From: Caryophanales bacterium UBA2450
GTDB lineage: Bacteria > Bacillota_I > Bacilli_A > RFN20 > CAG-826
Length of the DNA: 46,802 nt
Direction of reading: 5' to 3'
Assembly: GCA_002342545.1 (NCBI GenBank)
Contig: DDQE01000013.1
Coordinates: forward strand, 1 to 46,802
Shown here: positions 22,146-30,645 of the stretch, piece after piece
Layout of the letters: the number at the start of each line of letters is the position of its first letter
How positions within the stretch are numbered: the stretch's first letter is position 1
Position numbers and translations under genes: made by a program
Notes under the pieces: generated by a model
The model's database searches: none
What the model was told of the DNA's origin: nothing
What the model saw: the letters and a program-made list of their open reading frames with translations, nothing else

Positions 22146-23909
22146 TTACTTACTTTCTGGATATTTCTCTCTATCAGAGGAATATGAAGTATGTAACAAT
22201 TCTTCAGCAAGTTCACTTCCTGGTTCACCTAAGAAGTCTTTATAGAGTTTTTGAATATCCTTGTTATTATGAGATTGTCTAATAACTTGTCTTTCGTCTT
22301 CTTTATAAAGAACACTTGCTCTTTTCTCTCTATAAGTTTCTAAGATGTTATCATCTTCATTAACTAAGAAGAGTGGTTTCACGTAAGGTTGACCACCACC
22401 ATTGATACATCCACCTGGACAGCCCATGATTTCAATAAAGGCATATGGTGATTTACCTTCTTTAATTTTATCTAATAACACTTTCGCGTTTTTCATACCA
22501 CTAGCAACAGCGACTTTTACCACTGTACCTTCGATATTAATATCAGCTTCTTTAATAGAAGCTTGACCTCTAACTTCATGGAATTCAACTTTGCCGTATT
22601 CTTTTCCAGTAAGCCAGAAATATGCAGTTCTTAAGGCTGCTTCCATAACCCCACCAGTTACACCAAAGATGACACCAGCGCCACTATAATCACCTAATAA
22701 ATCAGGATCAAATTCTTCTTCAGGTAGTTTAGCCCAGTTAATACCGCTACGTTTGATCATCTTAGCGAGTTCTCTAGTAGTTAACACTGCGTCAACATCA
22801 TTAGGCATTTGTTTTCTTTGTCTTTCATACTTTTTAGCAGTACAAGGCATAACAGAAACAACGAAGATGTCTTTAGGGTCAATATCATGACTCTTAGCAA
22901 AATAGCTCTTAATAATCGCGCCAACCATCATATGTGGGGATTTACAAGTAGAGACATTTGGAATTAATTCTGGACAATAATATTCCATATAATTAATCCA
23001 TCCTGGAGAACAGGAAGTAATTTGAGGTAATACTCCACCTTTTTTAATTCTCTCTAGTAATTCGTGGGCTTCTTCCATAATGGTTAAGTCCGCACCGAAA
23101 TTAGTGTCAAATACTCTATAGAAGCCGAGTCTATGAAGCGCAGCGACCATTTTACCAGTACCTGAGGTACCAATCTTTTCGCCAAATTCTTCAGCAATCG
23201 CAGCTCTTACCGCAGGAGCGGTTTGAACAATGACTTTCTTACCTGCTTTAAAGGCTTCATCAACTTTAGCGATTTCACTATGTTCCATTAAAGCTCCAGT
23301 AGGACAGACATTAACACATTGTCCACACTGGATACATGGAGAAGTAGCGAAGCTTCTATTTCCGACTGGAGAAACAATAGTTTGGAAACCTCTATTTTCA
23401 AAGCCTAAGATGGAAATACCTTGGGCTTCTTTACATCTTTCAATACATCTACCACATAAAATACATTTAGAGGTATCTCTAATTAAACCTGGTGCGAGTT
23501 CATCAATAGTAGCAGGAGTTTGTTCTCCTTCATACATATGGTCTCTTGCACCGACCATTTTAGAGACTTCTAATAATTCACAGTGTCCGTTTTTTTCACA
23601 TTGTAAACAGTTTTTATGGTGATTAGATAAGATTAATTCAACGGAAGCTCTTCTAGCTTCAACAGCCTTAGAAGAAGAAATGGAAATTTCCATACCTTCT
23701 GCAACTGGATAGACACAAGAGGCAACGAGTCCTCTAGCGCCTTTAACTTCTACTAAACAAACTCTACAGCTTGCTCTAGAACATTTGCCGTTATTAAAGG
23801 CACATAAACTAGGAATGACAAAGCCACATTTTCTAGCAGCTTCTAAGATAGTAAGACCACTTTCAACTTGGAAATCTTTACCATCAATTTTAATATTCAC
23901 TAAACTCAT
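22146..23909 (-). CDS. hydA: [FeFe] hydrogenase catalytic subunit HydA
   Basis: This is the catalytic subunit of a cytosolic NADH-linked multimeric [FeFe] hydrogenase (2H+ + 2e- <-> H2). The 587-aa protein has an N-terminal [2Fe-2S] domain (C36, C48, C51, C65), a His-Cys [4Fe-4S] site (H98, C101, C104, C110) and two ferredoxin-type clusters (C149-C159, C192-C202). The H-cluster domain has all three signatures: TSCSPGW, MPCTAKKYE and MGCPGGCINGGG. All ligands are present. It is the last gene of hydC-hydB-hydA. The HydE/F/G maturases are not in the window. Confidence 0.96.
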   Translation of the reverse strand: MSLVNIKIDGKDFQVESGLTILEAARKCGFVIPSLCAFNNGKCSRASCRVCLVEVKGARGLVASCVYPVAEGMEISISSSKAVEARRASVELILSNHHKNCLQCEKNGHCELLEVSKMVGARDHMYEGEQTPATIDELAPGLIRDTSKCILCGRCIERCKEAQGISILGFENRGFQTIVSPVGNRSFATSPCIQCGQCVNVCPTGALMEHSEIAKVDEAFKAGKKVIVQTAPAVRAAIAEEFGEKIGTSGTGKMVAALHRLGFYRVFDTNFGADLTIMEEAHELLERIKKGGVLPQITSCSPGWINYMEYYCPELIPNVSTCKSPHMMVGAIIKSYFAKSHDIDPKDIFVVSVMPCTAKKYERQRKQMPNDVDAVLTTRELAKMIKRSGINWAKLPEEEFDPDLLGDYSGAGVIFGVTGGVMEAALRTAYFWLTGKEYGKVEFHEVRGQASIKEADINIEGTVVKVAVASGMKNAKVLLDKIKEGKSPYAFIEIMGCPGGCINGGGQPYVKPLFLVNEDDNILETYREKRASVLYKEDERQVIRQSHNNKDIQKLYKDFLGEPGSELAEELLHTSYSSDREKYPESK

Positions 23910-23923
23910 GGATCTTTCCCTCC

Positions 23924-25828
23924 TTAGTCCTTAATAATGGCGCCGAATCGGCAGTTAGCCATACATAATCCACATTTCACACAGTTATCAGGATTAATTC
24001 TATGGACTCTAAGAGGCATAGATTCACTCTTACCAACTGGAACAATATCAGTTTTAGCGATTGCACTGGCAGGACAGTTTCTCGCACACATGCCACAACC
24101 AACACAGCGATCTTCAATAATTTTATATTGCATTAAGTTCTTACAAACGTGAGCAGGACATTTCTTATCTTTAATATGCGCGACATATTCATCATAGAAC
24201 GCATTCATTGTCGATAAGATTGGGTTAGGAGCAGTTTGTCCTAAACCACATAGGGAGTTACTCTTAATAACATTAGCTAAGTTCTTAAGTTCATCAAGAT
24301 CTTCCATTGTCCCTTTGCCGTCTGTAATCTTAGTTAATAATTCTAAGCAACGTTTTGTACCAATTCTACATGGAGAACATTTACCACAAGATTCATCACA
24401 AATAAAGGTCATATAGAATTTAGCGACGTCGACCATACAGTTGTCTTCGTCCATAACAATGGCGCCACCACTACCCATCATTGAGCCGGCAGCGATTAAG
24501 TTATCGTAATCAATTGGGGTGTCTAAATCTTTTTCAGTTAAACATCCTCCAGAAGGTCCACCAGTTTGAATGGCTTTAAATTTCTTACCATTAGGGATAC
24601 CACCACCAATATCATAAATTAATTGTCTTAAGGTAATTCCCATAGGAACTTCTACTAAGCCAACGTTATTGACTTTTCCACCTAAAGCAAACACCTTTGT
24701 ACCTTTAGATTTTTCTGTACCAATAGAGGCATATGCATCAGCACCGTGAAGTAAGATATAAGGAACGTTAGCGAGTGTTTCGACGTTATTAATAACAGAT
24801 GGTTTATCCCATAAACCTTTCACCGCTGGGAAAGGTGGACGTGGACGAGGCATACCTCTTTTACCTTCAATAGAGTTAAGTAAAGCAGTTTCTTCTCCAC
24901 AAACGAATGCTCCTGCTCCAAGTCTAATATGACAGTGGAATGAGAAGTCTGTTCCTAAGATATGGTCTCCTAATAAGCCCATTTCTTCACATTGTTTAAT
25001 AGCGTTTCTTAATCTAGCAACAGCGACAGGATATTCAGCACGGATATAGAAATAACCGTTTTGAGCACCAATCGCGTAGCCTTCAATCATCATACCTTCG
25101 ATAACATTAATTGGGTTACCTTCGATGATACTACGATCCATAAATGCTCCTGGATCACCTTCGTCACCATTACAAACGACGTATTTTTCATCGCATTTGA
25201 CATCGTGAGCGAATTGCCACTTTCTTCCAGTAGGGAAGCCAGCGCCACCTCTACCACGTAAGCCAGATTTTAATACTTCATCAATGACTTCTTGTGGATC
25301 CATATGAAGGGCTTTATTTAAGGCTAAGAATGCACCTTGACCTAAAGCTTCATTAATATCTTCTGGATTAATTTCCGCATTACCTTTTAAGGCAATATCT
25401 CTTTTTTGTAATTTATAGAATGGAATTTCATGTTGTTGAGCAACTTTATGATGAGTCATAGGATCAACGAATAATAGTCTTTCAACAACTTTGCCGTCCA
25501 TAATGTCTTTTTCAATAATTTCTTCACAGTCTTCAACTTTTACTTTGGTGTATAAAGTATCTTCTGGGAAGACTTTAACAAATGGACCTTGGGAACAGAA
25601 TCCAAAGCAACCAACAATGTTCGCAGTTACTTTATCTTCTAAGTGATGTTCTTTAATTAAGTGCTGGAGTCTTTCTAAGATTTCTCTACTATCAGAGGAT
25701 AAACATCCTGTACCACCACAAACAACAATCGCTTTTTTACCAGGTTCGCAGTGGAACTTTTGATCTAAACATTTATGTTCAGCTTCGTGTTTTTGAATTA
25801 ATTCTTCACTAGACTTAATTTTGACCAT
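23924..25828 (-). CDS. hydB: [FeFe] hydrogenase flavoprotein subunit HydB (NuoF-like)
   Basis: This is the NAD(H)- and FMN-binding subunit of the hydrogenase. The ~634-aa protein has an N-terminal thioredoxin-like [2Fe-2S] domain (VCGGTGCLSSDS, VGCFGFCSQGP), a NuoF core (GRGGAGFPTGRKW for FMN, CNGDEGDPGAFMDR, GAFVCGEETALL), the [4Fe-4S] motif ESCGKCSPCRIGTKRC and two C-terminal ferredoxin clusters (CVGCGMCARNC, CVKCGLCMANC). The ATG at 25828 is chosen because GGAGG lies 9 nt before it; the GTG at 25834 is too close. It overlaps the hydC end. Confidence 0.95.
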   Translation of the reverse strand: MVKIKSSEELIQKHEAEHKCLDQKFHCEPGKKAIVVCGGTGCLSSDSREILERLQHLIKEHHLEDKVTANIVGCFGFCSQGPFVKVFPEDTLYTKVKVEDCEEIIEKDIMDGKVVERLLFVDPMTHHKVAQQHEIPFYKLQKRDIALKGNAEINPEDINEALGQGAFLALNKALHMDPQEVIDEVLKSGLRGRGGAGFPTGRKWQFAHDVKCDEKYVVCNGDEGDPGAFMDRSIIEGNPINVIEGMMIEGYAIGAQNGYFYIRAEYPVAVARLRNAIKQCEEMGLLGDHILGTDFSFHCHIRLGAGAFVCGEETALLNSIEGKRGMPRPRPPFPAVKGLWDKPSVINNVETLANVPYILLHGADAYASIGTEKSKGTKVFALGGKVNNVGLVEVPMGITLRQLIYDIGGGIPNGKKFKAIQTGGPSGGCLTEKDLDTPIDYDNLIAAGSMMGSGGAIVMDEDNCMVDVAKFYMTFICDESCGKCSPCRIGTKRCLELLTKITDGKGTMEDLDELKNLANVIKSNSLCGLGQTAPNPILSTMNAFYDEYVAHIKDKKCPAHVCKNLMQYKIIEDRCVGCGMCARNCPASAIAKTDIVPVGKSESMPLRVHRINPDNCVKCGLCMANCRFGAIIKD

Positions 25829-26321
25829 ATCCACTTACCTCCTCTTCTTTTCTTCTAATATCGGAAATGATTTTTTCAACGTGACTTACTTGGACCATTG
25901 GGTGAACTTTACCGTTAATAGAAACAGCAGGAGCAATCGCACACGCTCCAACACAACGTAATGCATCTAATGTGAATAAGCCGTCTTGGGTAGTTTCACC
26001 TGGTTTAATACCAAGTAATTCTTCAAATTTATCTAAGACTAATTGAGAGCCTTTGACGTAACATGCAGTACCTAAGCAAACGCCAACAACGTATTTGCCT
26101 TTTGGTGTAAGTGAGAAGAATGAATAGAAAGTAACAACACCGTAAATTTCACTCACTGGGATACCAGTTAATAATGAGACTAATTCTTGAACTTCTAGAG
26201 GAATATAACCGTATTCCTTTTGAATATCAGAAAGAATCATCATTAATGGGGTTCCTTCTCCTTTATATCGATTTACGATCTCTGTGATTTGCTTCACAGC
26301 AGCGCCTTGTAAATGTGCCAT
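25815..26321 (-). CDS. hydC: [FeFe] hydrogenase electron-transfer subunit HydC (NuoE-like)
   Basis: This 168-aa NuoE-type thioredoxin-fold protein carries one [2Fe-2S] cluster with Cys pairs in CLGTACYVKGS and LRCVGACAIAP. It passes electrons between the flavin subunit and the catalytic subunit. It is the first gene of the hydCBA operon, with a strong AAGGAGG site. A short palindrome (ATATTAC-TTT-GTAATAT, 26337-26353) lies between promoter and Shine-Dalgarno site. Confidence 0.95.
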   Translation of the reverse strand: MAHLQGAAVKQITEIVNRYKGEGTPLMMILSDIQKEYGYIPLEVQELVSLLTGIPVSEIYGVVTFYSFFSLTPKGKYVVGVCLGTACYVKGSQLVLDKFEELLGIKPGETTQDGLFTLDALRCVGACAIAPAVSINGKVHPMVQVSHVEKIISDIRRKEEEVSGYGQN

Positions 26322-26364
26322 AGAGGCCCTCCTTTTATATTACTTTGTAATATTCAGCGATATT

Positions 26365-26393
26365 ATTTTAAGGAATATCGAATCTATAGGCAA
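26365..26393 (-). promoter_or_regulatory. hydCBA promoter
   Basis: Minus strand: TTGCCT at 26393-26388, a 17-nt spacer, TAAAAT at 26370-26365. The short leader carries the perfect inverted repeat ATATTAC-TTT-GTAATAT at 26337-26353 near the Shine-Dalgarno site, a possible regulatory hairpin or operator. Confidence 0.5.
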
Positions 26394-26477
26394 TATAAAA
26401 TTGCATATAGAACGTAATAGATGGCACTATTTTGTCTATATCAACTATGTTGATTGCGAACAATTTCCTTTAAAGTA

Positions 26478-27125
26478 TCAATTCGATATTTTATAAATTC
26501 CATTATTTAAAATAAATTCTTTGATTTTACTTATGTCGTTTGTTTCATAGAACTTACTTAATAAAGACAAAAACTTTTTCTTCTTATCGGCGTGAATTGA
26601 AATAATAGATGCATCATTTTGCGCTAAATACAAATTAGCAAACACATTAGCGGTTCTTTTGTTTCCATCTATAAATGGCTGCGCTCTCATGACGTATAGA
26701 TATAACTCTATTCCTTTATCTAATATATTTTTATTCTGATTAACTATATCAATAATGGAATTATTAATTTCGTATTCATCTGGAATTGGAGGTATATATT
26801 TGCAATTGGTAAGATACACTTCATCAATACGAATTTTCCCTGCTTCTTTCACTAATCCTCTACCATTAATAATAGAATTAACTCTTTTTAACGTAAAAAT
26901 ATCAATTGGTTGAGATAAAAAGGACTCATCCTTTAGTGACTTATAGGCATCCTTAAGATTTTTTAAAATAAGGATTTTATCAGAGTCCATGTTTGGCTCA
27001 ATACCATCTTCAACAAGGAGTTTGGTGTCTAAATATTTAGTGTTAACTCCTTCAATACGAGCCGCGTTATAAACATAATCAACAATATATTTATCAATCA
27101 AGAGTCTGATTCTATCAATGTTCAT
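26478..27125 (-). CDS. Fic/Doc-type protein with Gln in place of catalytic His
   Basis: This 215-aa Fic-fold protein has the motif Q149-PFIDGNKRTA where active Fic enzymes have H-PF-x-(D/E)-GN-(G/K)-R; the base His is Gln. At the usual inhibitory position (S/T-x-x-x-E-G) it has A21-ARI-E25-G26, so the Ser/Thr is also absent. The GNKR anion hole for ATP phosphates is intact, so nucleotide binding may remain. GGAGG precedes the ATG. It overlaps the upstream 105-aa gene by 4 nt, forming a two-gene module inserted between hydC and preA. It may be an inactive or re-purposed Fic protein. Confidence 0.85.
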   Translation of the reverse strand: MNIDRIRLLIDKYIVDYVYNAARIEGVNTKYLDTKLLVEDGIEPNMDSDKILILKNLKDAYKSLKDESFLSQPIDIFTLKRVNSIINGRGLVKEAGKIRIDEVYLTNCKYIPPIPDEYEINNSIIDIVNQNKNILDKGIELYLYVMRAQPFIDGNKRTANVFANLYLAQNDASIISIHADKKKKFLSLLSKFYETNDISKIKEFILNNGIYKISN

Positions 27126-27439
27126 AATTTCCCTCCATATTTCCTTATTAGTTTTTCTATTTCATTTAATTCTTTTACATACTCATTATTTCTTTTTTGT
27201 AATGTCTTGTGATTCTTTAGTTCACGATTGATATTATCAATATCTTCCTTAGAAAGATTTTTGCCAACATATTTAGAAACAACCTTCCCATTTTCATAGT
27301 ACTTTATATAAAAATAGTTATTTTTAACAAACAAAGATCCTTTACGATAATTAATTAATCTATTATTAATCTCGTCAATCTCCTTTTTAAGCTCATCTCG
27401 CTTATTTTCTAAATCGTTAACAATGCTCTCTTTAAACAT
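27122..27439 (-). CDS. Small coiled-coil protein paired with the Fic-like gene
   Basis: This ~105-aa protein has two predicted helical coiled coils (about residues 3-33 and 65-102) around a beta-rich centre (GSLFVKNNYFYIKYYENGKVVSKYVGK). The centre recalls a DNA- or RNA-contacting beta hairpin seen in DUF6788-like proteins. I do not recognise the family with certainty. The frame opens at a TTG at 27454, but that lies in the -10 region; the ATG at 27439 is chosen and would be leaderless. It ends in an overlap with the Fic-like gene, so it could be its antitoxin or regulator. Confidence 0.65.
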   Translation of the reverse strand: MFKESIVNDLENKRDELKKEIDEINNRLINYRKGSLFVKNNYFYIKYYENGKVVSKYVGKNLSKEDIDNINRELKNHKTLQKRNNEYVKELNEIEKLIRKYGGKL

Positions 27440-27445
27440 ATTTTG

Positions 27446-27473
27446 ATTATACAATGTTTTTGTAATTTTTCAA
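27446..27473 (-). promoter_or_regulatory. Promoter of the Fic-like module, predicted leaderless
   Basis: Minus strand: TTGAAA at 27473-27468, a 16-nt spacer, TATAAT at 27451-27446, then 6 nt to the ATG at 27439. Confidence 0.6.
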
Positions 27474-27499
27474 GTTTTCTTGTACAAAAATCAATCAAC

Positions 27500-27526
27500 A
27501 AAAAAGGAGAGAAATGAATCTCCCCT
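27500..27526 (-). terminator. Terminator of preT-preA
   Basis: Minus strand: an imperfect stem GGGGAGA...TCTCTCC with an ATTC-rich loop, followed by TTTTTT. It lies 20 nt after preA. Confidence 0.75.
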
Positions 27527-27545
27527 ATTATTTTTATGCTTTAGA

Positions 27546-28793
27546 TTATAATCTAACGTCTTGAACTTTTCTTCCAGGTTTAGCGGTCTTTTTAAAGACA
27601 ACTTCACCTTTAGAAATCGCTCCTACTGGACAGACATGTCCGCATAAGAGACATCCAACACATTTATCGTGGTTACAGCTTGGTCTACGAGATTCTTCAT
27701 CCCACTCCATAGCTTGGTGAGCGCCATCATAACAAGAAATGTAGCAACGGCCACAGCCAACACATTTTTCCTTATCAATACTAGGATAGACAATATAATC
27801 TCTATCAAGTTCTTCAGCAGGAATAATGTTCTTATTAGCTTTACCCACTAATTGTTCTAAGTGATCAACATGTTGTTCTTCCATATAATGCATTAAGCCG
27901 TTACATAAATCTTCAACGATTCTATAACCGTATTGCATAATCGCGGTGGTAACTTGAATAGTTTTAGAACCTACTAAAATGAATTCAGCAGCGTCTTCCC
28001 AAGTTTCACATCCTCCAATACCAGAGACTTCTAGATTAGGAATTGCAGTTCTCATTTGTTGAATAAATCTTAAGGCTACTGGTTTAACAGCTTTTCCAGA
28101 ATATCCAGAGATCGCAGATTTACCGTTAACGATTGGCATACCAATTTTCTTATCTAAATCAATATTACATATTGACTTGATGGTGTTAATTGCGGCAATA
28201 CCGTCCGCTCCACCTTCTAAACAAGCTTTAGCAACTGGCACCATATCAGTAATATTTGGTGTCATTTTCGCCATCATTGGGAGTTTAGATCCTCTTTTAA
28301 CAGCCTCACAGTATCTCTTACAAAGTTCGGCATTAGTGCCAACGTCACTACCCATCGCGTGAGACGTCATTTGAGGACATGATAAATTCATTTCAATCAT
28401 ATCCGCGCCTGCTTCGGTAACTTTACGAGCGAGGTCTTCCCAAGTTTCTTCACTATTGCCCATAATCGAGGCAATTAATACTTTATCAGGATATTCTTTC
28501 TTTAATCTTGCTAAGTCAGCAAGGTTTTCTTCTAATGAATGTTCGGCGATTTGTTCCATGTTTTTGAAACCGACAAATGGTTCGGCTTCTTTAGTTAATG
28601 TATCAAATCTAGGAGAGACTTCATTAATAACGTAGGATTTTGGACCAATTGTCTTAAAGACAATTCCACCCCATCCACAATCATAGGCTTTTTTACACAT
28701 GTCATAATCATTTCCTACTGGAGAAGATGATAGACAAAATGGGTTAGGGAATTTAACACCTAAGAAGGTAATGCTTAAATCTTTCTTTACCAT
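27546..28793 (-). CDS. preA: NAD-dependent dihydropyrimidine dehydrogenase subunit PreA
   Basis: PreA is the catalytic subunit of bacterial dihydropyrimidine dehydrogenase, which reduces uracil and thymine to dihydropyrimidines using NADH. The 415-aa protein has a TIM-barrel FMN domain (LGVKFPNPFCLSSSPVG, EMNLSCPQMTSHAMGSDVG, KMTPNITDM, GGADGIAAINT, SGIGGCETWEDAAEF) and a C-terminal pair of [4Fe-4S] sites (CVGCGRCYISC, CVGCLLCGHVC). It closely follows the E. coli PreA pattern. It lies 2 nt after preT, so the pair forms one operon. The substrate could be a related compound, but PreA is the best match. Confidence 0.93.
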   Translation of the reverse strand: MVKKDLSITFLGVKFPNPFCLSSSPVGNDYDMCKKAYDCGWGGIVFKTIGPKSYVINEVSPRFDTLTKEAEPFVGFKNMEQIAEHSLEENLADLARLKKEYPDKVLIASIMGNSEETWEDLARKVTEAGADMIEMNLSCPQMTSHAMGSDVGTNAELCKRYCEAVKRGSKLPMMAKMTPNITDMVPVAKACLEGGADGIAAINTIKSICNIDLDKKIGMPIVNGKSAISGYSGKAVKPVALRFIQQMRTAIPNLEVSGIGGCETWEDAAEFILVGSKTIQVTTAIMQYGYRIVEDLCNGLMHYMEEQHVDHLEQLVGKANKNIIPAEELDRDYIVYPSIDKEKCVGCGRCYISCYDGAHQAMEWDEESRRPSCNHDKCVGCLLCGHVCPVGAISKGEVVFKKTAKPGRKVQDVRL

Positions 28794-28795
28794 AA

Positions 28796-30004
28796 TTATT
28801 TACCTCCTAAATATTTTTTAACTTTATAGGCGACTTCTTTAGCAGATCTCACGGCATAAACAACGGTCTTTTCTCCGCCTTTATAGATATCACCACAAGT
28901 GAATAAGTTGCCTTCAACTTTTTCAACTTCTTGAAGCTTATTAACTTCTAAACCAAATGCACCTGCTTCGGTAGCTTGACCAACAGCAAGAATAATTAAA
29001 TCAGCTTTAACCTTGACTTCGCTTGGTACAAATCTATGAGTGAATCTTACAGTCTTTCCTTTTAATGAAACTGGAACAAATCCGTCCATAATAGAAACAC
29101 CTTGCTCTTGAGCGCCCATTAACTCTTTCTTAGAGGCTTTAAATTCACTAAATGTTTCATAAACGACATCAGTTACTTGTTTAACGCCTAATAATTTAAG
29201 GGTAGTAACAACGTCCATAGCGACGTCTCCTCCACCGATAACTAACACGTTATCAGGGACTTTAACATTACCTTTCTTTTTCTTGCAGTCATGTAAGAAG
29301 TCAACGGCAGTTTTCACAAATCTATGGCCTTCAAACATTGGAAGCATCTTGCCTTTAGAGTGACCGACCGCTAAAACGACTGCGTCATATTCTTTTTGAA
29401 GTTTCTTTAAATCTTCTACTTTTGTAGAGGTTCTAATTTCTACTCCTAATTTTTGAATACGTTTAATTTCTTTATCAACAACACTAGATGGTAAACGATA
29501 TTCAGGCATGCCATATCTCATATAGCCACCAGCTTTAGCGTCTTTTTCAAAAACCACGACAGAGCAGCCTTCTAAAGCTAATAAGCCAGCAATAGATAAT
29601 CCAGCAGGACCACTACCAACAACTGCCACTTTCTTACCATTAGATGCCTTCTTTTCTAAGATATCCATCTTTAAGCAATCTTCATAGTCAGTGACATATC
29701 TTTGAATTCTTCCAATATCAATTGGCTTATCAATACCGCTTCTAGAACAACCGAGTTGACAATATCTTTCGGTTGGACAGACTCTTGCGCAAATTGCGCC
29801 TAAAATATTATTGATACGAACTGTTTCTGCTGCGCCTTTAAAATTTTTAAAACGTACAGAACGAATAAATTTTGCTGGATCCGTTCCAGCAGGACAGGCT
29901 TTAGAACATGGAGCGTCGTGACAAAGTAAACAACGTGATGCTTCTTCCATCACGAGTTTAGGTGTATACCCAGCTTCATATTCTTTTAAGTACTTTTCGG
30001 ACAT
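28796..30004 (-). CDS. preT: NAD-dependent dihydropyrimidine dehydrogenase subunit PreT
   Basis: PreT is the FAD and Fe-S subunit that takes electrons from NADH for PreA. The ~402-aa protein has an N-terminal Fe-S part (CLLCHDAPCSKACPAGTDPAKF, CARVCPTERYCQLGCSR), an FAD-binding motif VAVVGSGPAGLSIAGLLALEG and a second dinucleotide site VLVIGGGDVAMDVV, as in the small subunit of glutamate synthase. The frame opens at 30091, but the ATG at 30004 (MSEKYLKEY) has TAGGAGG before it. A Rex-like palindrome lies 39 nt upstream. Confidence 0.92.
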   Translation of the reverse strand: MSEKYLKEYEAGYTPKLVMEEASRCLLCHDAPCSKACPAGTDPAKFIRSVRFKNFKGAAETVRINNILGAICARVCPTERYCQLGCSRSGIDKPIDIGRIQRYVTDYEDCLKMDILEKKASNGKKVAVVGSGPAGLSIAGLLALEGCSVVVFEKDAKAGGYMRYGMPEYRLPSSVVDKEIKRIQKLGVEIRTSTKVEDLKKLQKEYDAVVLAVGHSKGKMLPMFEGHRFVKTAVDFLHDCKKKKGNVKVPDNVLVIGGGDVAMDVVTTLKLLGVKQVTDVVYETFSEFKASKKELMGAQEQGVSIMDGFVPVSLKGKTVRFTHRFVPSEVKVKADLIILAVGQATEAGAFGLEVNKLQEVEKVEGNLFTCGDIYKGGEKTVVYAVRSAKEVAYKVKKYLGGK

Positions 30005-30042
30005 AAAAATCCTCCTAATTAAGTCTACAAAAAGAAAAATCC

Positions 30043-30060
30043 TTGTAATTATTTTAACAA
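30043..30060. promoter_or_regulatory. Rex-like operator upstream of preT-preA
   Basis: TTGTAATTATTTTAACAA is an 18-mer with TTGT and ACAA ends spaced as in the redox repressor Rex consensus (TTGT(G/T)AA-N4-TT(C/A)ACAA); the second half TTAACAA matches fully and the first has two mismatches. Rex releases DNA when NADH/NAD+ is high. No rex gene is in the window. Confidence 0.4.
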
Positions 30061-30061
30061 A

Positions 30062-30097
30062 TAAAAAAAGAATATGCATTATCAATTGCATACTCTT
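30062..30097 (-). terminator. Terminator after the zinc-ribbon gene
   Basis: Minus strand: stem GAGTATGCA/TGCATATTC with one mismatch and a nine-base loop, followed by TTTTTTTAT. It overlaps the region just upstream of the Rex-like site. Confidence 0.8.
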
Positions 30098-30106
30098 AAT
30101 TTTTAG

Positions 30107-30643
30107 TTATCTTCTATTTTCGTATTCTTCAATTATTCTTTCGCGATTAGAAATCTTTTTAGAAAATACCGCGCCTGAAAGAATGAGGAAGACAATTCCG
30201 GCATCTGCGACTAATTCAAATAGCACCCCTAAGAATACATACATCACATATTGGCTAACAGCACCATAACCCGGATTAGCGACATCAATTGCTCTAATTC
30301 CTAGAGCAATAAATAAGATACAAAGCGCTAACCCAACTGGTAAAAATATTAAGCCTAAAGTTAAAAATGTTGTTCTTTTAGATTTTAAAGAAGCAATTTC
30401 TCTTTTATATCTTTCAATGGTCGCATCATCAACTTTATTATTAGATGAGCTTTGATCAATAAAGCTAGCCGCGACTCTAGTAGATGAAATAGCTTTGCCG
30501 CAATAAGAACAATAAACTGCATCTTCTTCAACGCTCGCTCCGCAATGTGGACAAGTCGCGTACTTTACTAATTTACTGCCGCATTTATCACAATACGTTG
30601 CCCCATCTCCAAATTCAGCATTACAGGTTGGACATTTTTTCAT
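30107..30643 (-). CDS. Double zinc-ribbon membrane protein
   Basis: This 178-aa protein has two N-terminal zinc ribbons (KKCPTCNAEF...YCDKCGSKL and ATCPHCGASV...YCSYCGKAI) each with two CxxC pairs, then a helical linker and two strong membrane segments (about 95-120 and 130-158). The zinc ribbons should be cytoplasmic. Function unknown; such proteins are common in Firmicutes and Mollicutes. It starts 2 nt after the glycosyltransferase-fusion gene, in the same transcript. Confidence 0.85.
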   Translation of the reverse strand: MKKCPTCNAEFGDGATYCDKCGSKLVKYATCPHCGASVEEDAVYCSYCGKAISSTRVAASFIDQSSSNNKVDDATIERYKREIASLKSKRTTFLTLGLIFLPVGLALCILFIALGIRAIDVANPGYGAVSQYVMYVFLGVLFELVADAGIVFLILSGAVFSKKISNRERIIEEYENRR

Positions 30644-30645
30644 AA

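Noticed and set aside
27623..27808. Minus-strand 61-aa ORF inside preA
   Set aside because: Out-of-frame shadow of the C-terminal Fe-S region of PreA.
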